Positions 7,202-16,899 of a stretch of 64,000 nt of DNA are shown here, piece after piece. The notes below the pieces were generated by a model. The model was not told where the DNA came from and ran no database searches. It was given only the letters and a program-made list of their open reading frames with translations. The stretch is from Dyadobacter soli (GTDB lineage: Bacteria > Bacteroidota > Bacteroidia > Cytophagales > Spirosomataceae): contig NZ_FNAN01000025.1 in NCBI RefSeq assembly GCF_900101885.1, positions 52,616 to 116,615 on the forward strand, written 5' to 3'. The number at the start of each line of letters is the position of its first letter. Position 1 is the stretch's first letter. The translations under genes were made by a program, and so were the position numbers.

Positions 7202-10200
7202 ATGAAAAAACGCATTACCAGAAAATTCTGGCTGAAACTTATGAGGTTTTCGATCACACAGAGTTTGGTCATGGCGTTGCTCGCCGGCGTAGCGTATGCG
7301 CACACGAGCACTGCGCAGGAGTACCTGAACCGGCGACTGACGGTCCAGGCGGAGAACCGTGAAATCAAACGGGTGCTGGCGCATATCGAGAAGGAAACGG
7401 ACGTGCAATTTGTGTACAGCTCCAATGTCCTCGAAGCGTCGAAGAAAGTGTCGATTAAAGCGGTGAATACGACGTTGGAGGAAGTGCTTTTGAAATTATT
7501 GAAACCCCTGAAAATCAAATATGAATTGTCGGGAAAGAAAATCATCCTTTCTTCCGGCGAATGGCCGGGTATGGATAACGGCTTTGTGCTTCCCGACGGT
7601 AATTCCCTGCAACTGGCACCCAAAAAGAACCTCACCGGCAAGGTAACCGACGAGAAGGGTGTTGCATTGCCGGGCGTGAATATCATCGTAAAAGGTACCC
7701 AGCGCGGGACAACGACCAATGCGGAAGGCGCTTTTCAAATAGATGTGCAGGAAGGCGACGCTGCGTTGCTGTTCAGCTTTGTGGGGTACCAGTCCAAAGA
7801 GGTGATTTTGGGAAACCAGACGAGCCTGGTGGTTTCGCTCATGCCCGAAAGCAAAGCGCTGGAAGAGGTGGTTGTAACTGCATTAGGTATTAAAAAAGCG
7901 GCCAAAAGTCTCGGTTATGCTACGGCCACCGTGCCTACCGAGGAAATGACGGTGAACCGCACGGCTAATTTCATGAATGCATTGCAGGGTAAAATGGCGG
8001 GTGTGAACATTACTTCATTAGGCTCCGGGCCGGCCGGGACGAGCAAGATCCGGATTCGCGGCCAGTCATCATTTGGCGGCAACAACTCACCATTGATCGT
8101 CGTGAACGGCGTACCGATCGATAACAGCAACTTCGGCGCACGCGGCGACGCCGCCGACAAGGGTTCGAACCGCACTTCCGACAGCGGCGATGGCCTGAGC
8201 AGCATTAACCCCGACAATATCGAATCGATGACCGTGTTGAAAGGTGCCGCCGCATCCGCATTGTACGGCTCTCGTGCGAAGGACGGGGTGATTATGATTA
8301 CCACCAAAACCCGAGGCGCGGGCATTGGGATCGGCATCGAGTTCAACTCCAATTTCACGACTGAAACGCCCCTCGACTACACCGATTACCAGTACGAATA
8401 TGGCCAGGGAGAAAACGGTCAGCGGCCCACGACGCCCAATCCGACATCGGGCCAATGGAGTTTCGGCGAAAAGTTTCAGCCGGGCATGACGCAGGTCCTT
8501 TTCGATGGCGTGGAAGTGCCTTATGTGCCCCAACGGCATCAGATCACCGATTATTACCGCAAAGGCAACACATTCACCAACACCATCACATTGTCGTCGG
8601 GTGGGGAATTCGGTGGTTTCAGCCTGTCGCTTTCTAATCTGGACAACAAAACCATTTTGCCGGGCTCGGGGTATCACCGCAAGACGGTTAACCTCGGTTT
8701 TACCCAAACCATGGCTAAAAAGCTGACCGTTTCGGGTAATATCAACTATTCCAACGAGGACCGTAAAAATCCGCCCAACATCGCCGAGCAGGATTACAGC
8801 CCGGTGGTGCTTTACAACATGGCCAATTCGATGCCGCTGGACCTGCTCGAAAAGTACGCGACCGACGCGAACGGCAACGAGTATGTGTGGTCGCGTTTCA
8901 CGAACCGTACCAATCCCTATTTCGCATTGAAACGCTTTGAAAACGTCGAAAAAGACCGCGTTTTTGGTAACCTTTCGGTGCGGTACAGCTTCACCGACTG
9001 GCTTTACGCGCAGGTGCGGGTGGGGCAGGATTACTACTCGCGCGAGCAGGATTACAACCTGCCCACCGGTAGCCAGCGACAAGCGGCTGCACCTCAGGGA
9101 TTTGTGAATGGTCAATATGTGCAGGATACGCGTTCAGTTCGCGAGCTGAATACCGATTTTCTGATCTCGGCTAACAAAACATTCGGTCGCATTGGGTTGA
9201 ATATCAATGCGGGAGGCAACCAGATGTACCGTAAACTGAGCCGTCACAATGTGTTCGTGCAGGATTTTTACGTCCGCGACCTCTACACGATCGGGAATGG
9301 CCGGCAGCGCGACGCGACTTACGAAATCTCCAAAAGGCAGGTCAACTCGCTGTACGGTGCCGCCGAAGTTTCCTACAACGACTTCCTTTTCCTGAACGGT
9401 ACCATCCGTAACGACTGGTTTTCAACGCTTTCGCCTGCCAACCGGAGCATTATATATCCTTCGGTAACAGCCAGTTTCGTATTCTCACAGGCATTTACAG
9501 CTTCGCTGCCGTCGTGGATTTCGTTCGGTAAAGTGCGCGTGGCCTATGCAGAGGTGGGTAGCGACACGGACGTTCAACCTTATGCGAACAATTTGTTTTA
9601 CAACATTAACCCGCAACAATTTCCCAACCCGAACGGTGCAGGCCAGCCGATGGCGACTATCAATGGCTCCACCGTGCCCAATGCCGACCTCCGGCCCATG
9701 CGGGTTTCGGAAAAGGAAGTGGGTTTGGAGTTGAAATTGTTTGAAAACAGGCTGGGGCTTGATTTTACCTATTACGATAAACTCTCCTCCGACCAAATCC
9801 TGCAAGCGCAGACTTCCGACGCCTCGGGTTACCTCACCCAGCTCATCAATGTAGGTAAAGGGCGCAACCGCGGGCTCGAAATGATGGTGAATGTGGCGCC
9901 CTATCAGACCAAAAACTTCGTCTGGAACCTGAATGTCAATGCGGCCTACAATGTCACCAAAACCCTCGACCTGGGCGGTAATGTGAGCGACGCGATGATC
10001 ACCGTCGGTACCGGCGACTTCACCGGCGAGCTCCGGCAAGTGGTAGGGAAGTCGATGGGCCAGCTTTACGGCTTCGGCTACCTTCGCGACGACCAGGGCC
10101 GGCAGGTTTTCGATGCGGGAAACGGTCGCCCGTTGCGTACGCCTACGCAAATCGCGTTCGGGAGCGCATTGCCGAAGTGGGTAGGGGGCATTACCAATAG

Positions 10201-10699
10201 TTTTAACTACAAAAACTTCTCCGCATCGGTGCTCATCGATTTCAAACTCGGGCATAAGATGATCTCCGGTACCAACCACAATGCCTGGCGGCACGGCTTG
10301 CTGAAAGAGACGCTGCCTGGGCGCGAGGCAGGCTTTGTTATCGGTGATGGGGTGAATCCCAATGGGGAGGTGAATCAAACGAAATCGGTGGTGCAGGCTT
10401 ATTATGAGACCGTTCGCTCGCAGAATATTGCCGAGCAGTTTGTCTATAATGCGGGTTTATGGCAGTTGCGGCAGATCACCATCGGCTACGATTTCGCGCG
10501 GTTTTTGCCTAAAAACATCCCGTTCATCAAAGGTGCGCGGCTGAGCATTGTCTCGAACAACGTCGCGGTCCTCAAAAAATGGGTACCGACAATCCATCCC
10601 GACCAGTTCGGGTTTCCGTCCGACAACCTCATCGGGCTGGAAGCGACCGGCTTGCCCATTACCCGCAGCACGGGTTTCAATCTTAATCTGAAATTCTAA
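7202..10699 (+). CDS. SusC/RagA-type TonB-dependent outer membrane transporter with STN signalling domain
   Basis: Outer-membrane importer of 1165 residues. Order of domains: signal peptide (1-37), STN domain about 45-118 (LTVQAENREIKRVLAHIE), CarboxypepD_reg-like beta-sandwich about 145-215 (LTGKVTDEKGVALPGVNI), TonB plug from about 225 with MTVLKGAAASALYGSRAKDG, then the 22-strand barrel ending in LNLKF. The STN domain marks it as a transducer working with the FecR and sigma proteins upstream. It pairs with the SusD-like lipoprotein ten bases downstream. The downstream aldarate-catabolic genes suggest the cargo yields sugar acids, perhaps an oxidised or uronic-acid-containing oligosaccharide; this is inference. 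Confidence 0.94.
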   Translation: MKKRITRKFWLKLMRFSITQSLVMALLAGVAYAHTSTAQEYLNRRLTVQAENREIKRVLAHIEKETDVQFVYSSNVLEASKKVSIKAVNTTLEEVLLKLLKPLKIKYELSGKKIILSSGEWPGMDNGFVLPDGNSLQLAPKKNLTGKVTDEKGVALPGVNIIVKGTQRGTTTNAEGAFQIDVQEGDAALLFSFVGYQSKEVILGNQTSLVVSLMPESKALEEVVVTALGIKKAAKSLGYATATVPTEEMTVNRTANFMNALQGKMAGVNITSLGSGPAGTSKIRIRGQSSFGGNNSPLIVVNGVPIDNSNFGARGDAADKGSNRTSDSGDGLSSINPDNIESMTVLKGAAASALYGSRAKDGVIMITTKTRGAGIGIGIEFNSNFTTETPLDYTDYQYEYGQGENGQRPTTPNPTSGQWSFGEKFQPGMTQVLFDGVEVPYVPQRHQITDYYRKGNTFTNTITLSSGGEFGGFSLSLSNLDNKTILPGSGYHRKTVNLGFTQTMAKKLTVSGNINYSNEDRKNPPNIAEQDYSPVVLYNMANSMPLDLLEKYATDANGNEYVWSRFTNRTNPYFALKRFENVEKDRVFGNLSVRYSFTDWLYAQVRVGQDYYSREQDYNLPTGSQRQAAAPQGFVNGQYVQDTRSVRELNTDFLISANKTFGRIGLNINAGGNQMYRKLSRHNVFVQDFYVRDLYTIGNGRQRDATYEISKRQVNSLYGAAEVSYNDFLFLNGTIRNDWFSTLSPANRSIIYPSVTASFVFSQAFTASLPSWISFGKVRVAYAEVGSDTDVQPYANNLFYNINPQQFPNPNGAGQPMATINGSTVPNADLRPMRVSEKEVGLELKLFENRLGLDFTYYDKLSSDQILQAQTSDASGYLTQLINVGKGRNRGLEMMVNVAPYQTKNFVWNLNVNAAYNVTKTLDLGGNVSDAMITVGTGDFTGELRQVVGKSMGQLYGFGYLRDDQGRQVFDAGNGRPLRTPTQIAFGSALPKWVGGITNSFNYKNFSASVLIDFKLGHKMISGTNHNAWRHGLLKETLPGREAGFVIGDGVNPNGEVNQTKSVVQAYYETVRSQNIAEQFVYNAGLWQLRQITIGYDFARFLPKNIPFIKGARLSIVSNNVAVLKKWVPTIHPDQFGFPSDNLIGLEATGLPITRSTGFNLNLKF

Positions 10700-10709
10700 G
10701 CCATTGATT

Positions 10710-12236
10710 ATGAAAAAGATCCTGCAAATATTAATCAGCGGCTTATGCATTTCGGTAATGCAAGCCTGCGACAGTGGTTTTGATAAAATGAATATCAACC
10801 CCATCGCCCTCACCGCCGTAAATCCCGCTTACCAGCTCAATACCACCATCGTGAACAGCGCGCCGGTTTATGGTAATCTGAGCTACGAGACGACGATCGT
10901 CAAGCAGATGATTACGCCATTCAGCGGGCAGGGATCGGCGGCGAATTTTAACCAGGATAACCGGGGCGTAACGTCGGGTAACTGGAATACCTATTACCGG
11001 AGCATTATCAAGGAACTGGCCGACGTGGTTGCGAAAACGAAGGATGATCCCGCCCGCACGAACCTGTACAATATGGCACGCATCTGGAAATCCTACGCAT
11101 TTATGGTGCTGAGCGATACCTACGGCAATATTCCCTACACCGAGGCCGGTTCGGGCTTTCTGGCGGGCATTACCACACCCGCTTACGACAACCAGGAGGC
11201 CATTTATAACGACATTCTCACAGAGTTGGACGCGGCTTCCAATGCATTGGACGCTTCCAAAGCCGCTGTTTCGAGCGATGTACTTTATGGTGGTGATGTA
11301 TTGAAATGGAAGAAACTGGGTAATTCGCTGTTGCTGCGTGCGGCCATGCGGCTTTCGAAAATCAACCCGGCCAAGGCTGCGGAATATGTAGCGAAAGCGG
11401 TGGCTGGCGGAGTAATGCAATCCAACCAGGATAATGCGGTGATCCGGCATACGGCCAGTTTTACAAACCCGGTAGGCAGTTCGCTGAACGGCGGGCAGTC
11501 GGCATTCTATTACCTGGACGATGAATTTGTAACCTATCTGTCGGCCAACAATGACCCGCGCCTCGCGTCCATTGCCGTGCGTTACGTAGGCGCACAAAGC
11601 GGGGCCGACCAGGTGGAAGCGAAAGCCAACCGCTCGGTGGCGGTGCAGATCGGTATGCCGCAGGGATACGATAACACGACGATCAGCGCCGATGTAGCGG
11701 CCAAAAAGCTCGCGAGCCTCTGGGATTACAGCCAGCTCGACCGTACCCGCATGGCCGCATTGACCGCACCGAGTTTCCTGGTAACCTACGCGCAAACCCA
11801 GTTGCTGCTCGCTGAGGCTGTACTGCGTAAGTGGGCTACGGGCGATGCAGCGGCATTTTATTCGGAGGGTATCAAGGCCCATATGCAGCAGTTCGCGATG
11901 TATGGCGCAAGCACGGCTATTGCGGATGCAGCCGCGAGCGCGTACGTGACCGCGCACCCGCTGCGTGCGGGCAAGGAGCTGGAAGACATCAATACGCAGT
12001 ACTGGGTAGCGTCGTTCCTGATCGGCCCGGAGGCATTTGCGAACTTCCGCCGCAGCGGTTTCCCGGTTTTGAAACCCAATCCATACCCCGGCAGCGACCT
12101 CAAAACAGAACCATTTATACGCCGGCTGACCTACACCGACGCCGAATTGAACGTGAACCACGACAATGTCCAGAAGGCGATCGCCGTGCAAGGTCCCGAT
12201 CTGCTCGATACGCGGGTGTGGTGGGACAAGAAATAG
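10710..12236 (+). CDS. SusD/RagB-like nutrient-binding outer membrane lipoprotein
   Basis: Surface lipoprotein of 508 residues that caps the SusC barrel and binds its ligand. Signal peptide with lipobox ending at Cys21 (SVMQACDSGF). The rest shows the helical TPR-like SusD fold, with the segment MARIWKSYAFMVLSDTYGNI near residue 128, typical of the SusD-like_2 (SusD/RagB) family. The start chosen is the ATG at 10710; an in-frame TTG six bases earlier is unlikely. The next catabolic gene begins 23 bases downstream, consistent with one operon. Confidence 0.92.
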   Translation: MKKILQILISGLCISVMQACDSGFDKMNINPIALTAVNPAYQLNTTIVNSAPVYGNLSYETTIVKQMITPFSGQGSAANFNQDNRGVTSGNWNTYYRSIIKELADVVAKTKDDPARTNLYNMARIWKSYAFMVLSDTYGNIPYTEAGSGFLAGITTPAYDNQEAIYNDILTELDAASNALDASKAAVSSDVLYGGDVLKWKKLGNSLLLRAAMRLSKINPAKAAEYVAKAVAGGVMQSNQDNAVIRHTASFTNPVGSSLNGGQSAFYYLDDEFVTYLSANNDPRLASIAVRYVGAQSGADQVEAKANRSVAVQIGMPQGYDNTTISADVAAKKLASLWDYSQLDRTRMAALTAPSFLVTYAQTQLLLAEAVLRKWATGDAAAFYSEGIKAHMQQFAMYGASTAIADAAASAYVTAHPLRAGKELEDINTQYWVASFLIGPEAFANFRRSGFPVLKPNPYPGSDLKTEPFIRRLTYTDAELNVNHDNVQKAIAVQGPDLLDTRVWWDKK

Positions 12237-12259
12237 CATTGTATCAACCGATTTTTTGA

Positions 12260-13030
12260 ATGAAAAACCTGAAAAAAAGACTGCAAAACGGGGAAACCCT
12301 GCACGGCTGCTGGCTCAACACCGGCAGCTCCCTCACCGCTGAGATCGTCGGACTGGCTGGCTTCGACTGGGTGCTGATAGACCTGGAACATGGCGCGGGC
12401 TCCGAAAAGGACGTGCTGTACCAGTTGCAGGCGCTCGAACATACGCCTACGGCCGCGATCGTACGTGTGGAAAGTTCGGAAAGCCAGCGCATTCACCGCG
12501 TGCTCGATATGGGTGCCGAGGGGGTAATGTGTCCCAAAATCCTGAACCCTGAAGGGGCACAAAAGCTCGTGCAGGGGCTGCATTACCCGCCGTTTGGAGG
12601 TCGAGGAGTAGCAAAAATGGTGCGGGCGACGGGTTTTGGTCAGCATTTTCAGGAGTATTATGACAACAGCCAGGCCAATATCCTGGGCATCGCGCAGATC
12701 GAAACCGTCGAAGTGCTCAACCACCTCGATGCCGTGGCCAGTACCGATGGTGTGGATGTCCTGTTCATCGGCCCGGCCGATCTTTCAATGGAACTTGGCA
12801 TTTTCGGTCAGTTCGATCACCCGAGGTTCCGGGAAGCTGTTCGGGAAACGTGCGAGGCCGCCCGGAAAGCAGGGAAGGCGGTGGGAATCCTGTTTTTTAA
12901 TACCAGTGATTACACGGCCTACCACGAGCTGGGCATCCGTTTCATCGCCTGCGGCTCCGACGCCACGTTCGTCGCGGAAGGTGCCCGCACGATGGCCAAA
13001 AAGCTGAACGAACTCCGTCCACCATTCTAA
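12260..13030 (+). CDS. HpcH/HpaI family aldolase, probable 2-keto-3-deoxyglucarate aldolase
   Basis: Class II pyruvate aldolase (256 residues) that cleaves 2-keto-3-deoxy acids. Catalytic positions match E. coli HpaI with an offset of one: His44 (DLEHGAG), Arg69 (VRVES), Glu148 (QIETVE) and Asp174 (GPADLSM); the last two bind the divalent metal. The family includes GarL, HpaI and RhmA. The neighbours, glucarate dehydratase (16900) and tartronate semialdehyde reductase (14555), favour a GarL role: 5-keto-4-deoxyglucarate to pyruvate plus tartronate semialdehyde. Cytoplasmic. Confidence 0.85.
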   Translation: MKNLKKRLQNGETLHGCWLNTGSSLTAEIVGLAGFDWVLIDLEHGAGSEKDVLYQLQALEHTPTAAIVRVESSESQRIHRVLDMGAEGVMCPKILNPEGAQKLVQGLHYPPFGGRGVAKMVRATGFGQHFQEYYDNSQANILGIAQIETVEVLNHLDAVASTDGVDVLFIGPADLSMELGIFGQFDHPRFREAVRETCEAARKAGKAVGILFFNTSDYTAYHELGIRFIACGSDATFVAEGARTMAKKLNELRPPF

Positions 13031-13042
13031 ACCTGACCATTC

Positions 13043-14509
13043 ATGACTCTCATGACAGTTCTTTTCAGCGACCCGCTCTTCATCCTCCTTATAGGCGTAA
13101 TTATCGTGGTAGGAGGCATTATTTTCCTGCAATTACACCCGTTTCTGGCGCTTATCCTGGCGGCATTCGTGGTAGCGCTGCTTACGCCCGCGGCGTCCAT
13201 CGAGGCATTTGCCATTGCAAAGGGCTCGTCACCGGAAGCTGCGGCGGCATTGGCCAAAAAGAGTATCGGTGAGCGCATTGCCACGGAGTTTGGCAGTACC
13301 TGCGGCAAAATCGGCATCCTGATCGCCATGGCGGCGATTATCGGCAAGGCGATGCTCGAAAGCGGTGCGGCGGAGCGCATTGTACGCTCGATGCTGGCGG
13401 TGACCGGCGTGAACAATGCGCCGTTTGCATTCCTGGTGAGCAGCTTTTTTCTCGGTGTTCCGGTGTTTTTTGATATCGTGATTTTCCTGATGATCCCGCT
13501 GGCGAAAGCGGTGAGTATGCGCATTGGGAAGAACTACCTGCTGCTGGTACTGGCCATTACGGGCGGTGCGGCTATGGCCAATTCGTTTGTTCCGCCGGCT
13601 CCCGGGCCATTGTTTTTGATCGGTGAAATGAATATCCCGATCGGCATGATGATGGCTGGGGGGACACTACTGGGGCTGATCACGATCACGGCCGGTTTCC
13701 TGTTTGCCAAATGGGCTAATGCCAAATGGCCGGTAGCGCTCCGCGATTCGCTGGATGCGAAGCTGGACGATATCCGCGCATTGGCCGAAAAGGATGATAG
13801 GGAGCTGCCTCCGCTGTGGTTTTCGCTGCTGCCGGTCACTTTTCCGCTGGTGTTCATTTGCCTGGATAATATCCTGAGATCGATGATCAAATCGGGTGCG
13901 TTCGTGCCTGAATCTTCGCTGGCGCATTTTCTGGTAGACTTTGTGGCATTGGTAGGGGATAAAAACATCGCATTGGTTACCGGCGGACTCATTGCCCTCG
14001 TGTTGCTGGCTGTGCAGAAAAAGCGGAGTAAGGATGGTATCTCGGCATTCGTGCAGGCTGCATTGATGAGCGGGGGCGGTATTATCCTCATTACCGCATC
14101 AGGCGGAGCATTCGGAGGGGTTTTGCAGCAAACGGGTATCAGTTCGCGCATTGCCGCGCTTACCGCCGACTACCAGATGACGCTCATTCCGCTCGCATTC
14201 GTGATCAGCGCGGTGGTGCGTACGGCGCAGGGCTCGGCTACGGTGGCGCTCATCACAGCTTCCGGCATTCTGTCGGGGATGGCCACGAGCGCCCATTTGG
14301 AATACCACCCATTATACCTCGGCCTGGCAATCGGCTGCGGCTCGAAGCTCGTGCCATGGATGAACGACGCCGGTTTCTGGATTATAGTCAAAATCAGCAA
14401 CCTTACGGAAAAGGAGGCATTGAAAACCTTTTCGCCCATGTTGGTGGTGATGGGTTGTGTCGGCCTGGTGGTGCTGATGATCGCGGCGCGGGTATTTCCT
14501 TTGGTTTAA
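13043..14509 (+). CDS. GntP family sugar-acid permease
   Basis: Inner-membrane proton symporter of the gluconate permease family, 488 residues, about 12 to 14 hydrophobic segments. Family marks: FLQLHPFLALILAAFVVALL near the N terminus, FGSTCGKIGILIAMAAIIGKAML near residue 90, GKNYLLLVLAITGG, and FVPPAPGPL around 182-190. It lies 12 bases after the aldolase and before the reductase, so it probably brings a sugar acid (glucarate, galactarate or a related aldonate) into the cytoplasm for this operon. Confidence 0.9.
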   Translation: MTLMTVLFSDPLFILLIGVIIVVGGIIFLQLHPFLALILAAFVVALLTPAASIEAFAIAKGSSPEAAAALAKKSIGERIATEFGSTCGKIGILIAMAAIIGKAMLESGAAERIVRSMLAVTGVNNAPFAFLVSSFFLGVPVFFDIVIFLMIPLAKAVSMRIGKNYLLLVLAITGGAAMANSFVPPAPGPLFLIGEMNIPIGMMMAGGTLLGLITITAGFLFAKWANAKWPVALRDSLDAKLDDIRALAEKDDRELPPLWFSLLPVTFPLVFICLDNILRSMIKSGAFVPESSLAHFLVDFVALVGDKNIALVTGGLIALVLLAVQKKRSKDGISAFVQAALMSGGGIILITASGGAFGGVLQQTGISSRIAALTADYQMTLIPLAFVISAVVRTAQGSATVALITASGILSGMATSAHLEYHPLYLGLAIGCGSKLVPWMNDAGFWIIVKISNLTEKEALKTFSPMLVVMGCVGLVVLMIAARVFPLV

Positions 14510-14554
14510 GTATTTCAAAAACAGATAGTTAGTTTAAAAATATAGTTTATTGAA

Positions 14555-15409
14555 ATGGAAAAAATTGGTTTTATAGGACTGGGTATCATGGGTAAGCCAA
14601 TGGCTCTCAATTTGTTGAAAGCGGGCTTTCCCGTGGGTGTGCTCGCGAGCAGCCAGGCGTCGGGTATATTGAAGGACGCGGGCGCGGAAGTCTGGCCGGA
14701 CGCCGCGGCATTGGCGGCAGGAAGCGACATTGTCATCACCATGCTGCCCGATTCGCCGCAGGTGGAAGAGGTGGTCAATAGCGGCGTTCTGGCCGATATT
14801 CGCACCGGAAGTTTGTTTATCGATATGTCCACCATAGCGCCGCTCGTTGCCCGCCAACTCTTCGAAAGCATGCAGGCAAAAGGCGTGGAAGCCTTGGATG
14901 CGCCGGTTTCGGGCGGGCAGGTTGGGGCGGAGGGCGCTACGCTGTCCATTATGGTGGGTGGTAATGCGCCGGCCTTTGCGTGGGCATTGCCGGTGTTCCA
15001 GGCGATGGGCAAGAATATCGTGCACATCGGCGAGGCGGGGGCCGGACAAACGACCAAGGCTTGCAACCAGATGATCGTCGGGCAGACGATCCAGGCTGTT
15101 GCCGAGGCATTTACATTAGCGCAGAAAGCTGGGGTAGATCTTGCTAAAATGCGGGAAGTGCTGCTGGGAGGTTTCGCCCAAAGCCGCATTCTGGACCTGC
15201 ACGGCCAGCGGATCATCGACGGTAATTTCAAACCCGGTTTTAAAATCAAACTACATCAGAAAGACATCAACATCGCGCTCCAAACCGGCGGCGAACTTCA
15301 ACTCACGTTGCCAGGCACCGAAACCGTCGCAAAGCAAATGCAGGCAGCCATGCAGCAGGGCAACGGCGAGCTCGACCACAGCGCGCTGTTCCTCGCATTG
15401 AAAGATTGA
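14555..15409 (+). CDS. garR: 2-hydroxy-3-oxopropionate (tartronate semialdehyde) reductase
   Basis: NAD(P)-dependent beta-hydroxyacid dehydrogenase, 284 residues, full length. Rossmann motif GLGIMG at residues 8-13; substrate loop DAPVSGG at 116-121; catalytic Lys168 with Asn171 in GQTTKACNQM. HIBADH-family relatives also act on 3-hydroxyisobutyrate, but between a GarL-type aldolase and glucarate dehydratase the reaction is most simply tartronate semialdehyde to D-glycerate. Confidence 0.87.
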   Translation: MEKIGFIGLGIMGKPMALNLLKAGFPVGVLASSQASGILKDAGAEVWPDAAALAAGSDIVITMLPDSPQVEEVVNSGVLADIRTGSLFIDMSTIAPLVARQLFESMQAKGVEALDAPVSGGQVGAEGATLSIMVGGNAPAFAWALPVFQAMGKNIVHIGEAGAGQTTKACNQMIVGQTIQAVAEAFTLAQKAGVDLAKMREVLLGGFAQSRILDLHGQRIIDGNFKPGFKIKLHQKDINIALQTGGELQLTLPGTETVAKQMQAAMQQGNGELDHSALFLALKD

Positions 15410-15445
15410 CAGGTTACGATTATTCAACTTAACCGATTTCAGATC

Positions 15446-16576
15446 ATGAAAAGACATCAGTTTGTGAAAGTGCTCGCCACCGGCTCGGTAGGAGCGGCGG
15501 TAATAGCCGAAAGCGAAGCCAGGGCCGTGCCCGGTGCGGCATCCAAGCCGGAACCTAAGAAGGTTTTGATGAAAGTGGGCTGCCAGTCGGGTGGTACCAC
15601 CGTCGAAAACCTCGAATTTAAGGCACGTCACGGTGTTTACAACATCGATGGCGGCGCACCGAAAATCATCGAAGGCAAAGGCTGGGACCTCGACGACTCC
15701 ATGCGCAAACGTGAGGCTTGCGAGAAATACGGCATCAGCCTCGACGCCTACCACTGGCCGCTGGCTTCTTCGGGGATCGACAAGGCGATTTTTCCCAATG
15801 TAATGCTCGGCAAAAGCCCCCAGCGCGACCGCGAAATCGAGCAATTGCAGCAAATGATCATGGTCGCGGGCAAGACCGGCGTGCCGCTTTTGAATTACAA
15901 TACCACCATTCTCCCCGTACTGCGCACCGGTCGGACTACGGATCCAAAGCGTGGTAATGCCACTTACAGTACCTGGAATTACGAGGAAGCATTGAAACAG
16001 AATCATCCCAAAACCATCGCGGGCGACGTGAACATTGACATGATGTTCGAACGCATTACCTACCTGCTCGACCGCTGCCTGCCCGTGGCCAAAGAATACA
16101 AAGTGAAGCTCGGTAACCACATTGCCGATCCGCCGACGCCCGTTGGCTACCGCGGCATTACGCGTTGGAACAGCCCGGATGTGTTTGCGGGCATCAAGCG
16201 GTTCGCGCAGCTGTACGACAGTCCGTGGCATGGCTTCAACTTCTGCATCGGCTCCATTGCAGAGGGTTTGAAGGACCCCAAATCCGAGATTTTGCCCATT
16301 ATCAAGTGGGTAGGCGACCGGAAACAGATCTTCAATATCCATTTACGCAACATCAAAGGAGGCTGGAACAACTTCCAGGAAGTATATCCCGATAACGGCG
16401 ATATGAACTTCCTGCATTGCGTCCGCGCGCTGCGCGATGTCGGTTTCGACGGCATGGTCATGCCCGACCACGTCCCTCACCACGAAGCCCCAGGCTCTAC
16501 CGCCGAAGCGTTTGCATTCAGTTACGGGTATATTAAAGGGCTCATTCAGGCCGCTGCTGACGAGGCGGGGGCGTGA
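15446..16576 (+). CDS. Mannonate dehydratase (UxuA)-like TIM-barrel protein, possibly exported
   Basis: A 376-residue TIM-barrel protein. The C-terminal half carries UxuA-type signatures: NFCIGSIAEG near 265, the segment HLRNIKGGWNNFQEVYPDNG near 300-318, MNFLHCV, and the ending MVMPDHVPHHE then AFSYGYIKGLIQ. UxuA removes water from D-mannonate to give 2-keto-3-deoxygluconate. Unusually, the first 35 residues look like a leader (MKRHQFVKVLATGS followed by an Ala-rich stretch), though the usual twin Arg is absent. Either the reaction is periplasmic or the N terminus is a remnant. It sits inside the aldarate cluster. Confidence 0.75.
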   Translation: MKRHQFVKVLATGSVGAAVIAESEARAVPGAASKPEPKKVLMKVGCQSGGTTVENLEFKARHGVYNIDGGAPKIIEGKGWDLDDSMRKREACEKYGISLDAYHWPLASSGIDKAIFPNVMLGKSPQRDREIEQLQQMIMVAGKTGVPLLNYNTTILPVLRTGRTTDPKRGNATYSTWNYEEALKQNHPKTIAGDVNIDMMFERITYLLDRCLPVAKEYKVKLGNHIADPPTPVGYRGITRWNSPDVFAGIKRFAQLYDSPWHGFNFCIGSIAEGLKDPKSEILPIIKWVGDRKQIFNIHLRNIKGGWNNFQEVYPDNGDMNFLHCVRALRDVGFDGMVMPDHVPHHEAPGSTAEAFAFSYGYIKGLIQAAADEAGA

Positions 16577-16899
16577 TGGAATGAGGGAATGTGTGAATGA
16601 GTGAATGAGTGAATGTGTGAATGAGCCGCCGTGGAACGGGGAATGAGTGAATGAATTTCGAATGACCGAATGATTGAATGATTGAATAGGCAAAATTCAG
16701 TCAGGCGATCGTCTTGAAAATATTCGTTCAACATCTCAAACGCCATCCGCTATTTAGACAAACAGTTAGTTATTACTTAATTTTAATTCACTCATTCCCC
16801 GTTCCACGGCGGCTCATTCAATCATTCAATCATTCAATCATTCAATCATTCAAAATTCACTCATTCACTCATTCACTCATTCACTCATTCAAAATTACC
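16577..16899. repeat. Inverted octamer repeat arrays between the mannonate-dehydratase-like gene and gudD
   Basis: This 323-base gap holds no gene. Left side (16579-16690): repeated GAATGAGT/GAATGTGT units, a unique core at 16621-16652, then GAATGATT units. Right side (16786-16893): the exact reverse complement of the same 32-base core at 16786-16817, about five CATTCAAT units, and about five CATTCACT units ending six bases before the gudD start. The middle (16691-16785) is unrelated sequence. The transcript could fold into a long imperfect hairpin. There are no spacers, so it is not a CRISPR array. Confidence 0.85.

Noticed and set aside
10743..12239. 498-codon open frame antisense to the first SusD gene
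   Set aside because: It mirrors the SusD gene on the opposite strand; the translation is rich in Arg, His and Cys with no domain and no leader. Long antisense frames are common at this base composition.
16577..16893. CRISPR array
   Set aside because: Units are only eight bases, tandem without spacers, in two orientations; no cas genes are present.
16714..16899. Longer N terminus for glucarate dehydratase
   Set aside because: The extra 62 codons read through the octamer repeat array and give Ser/His/Ile/Phe repeats; the family starts at the ATG at 16900.
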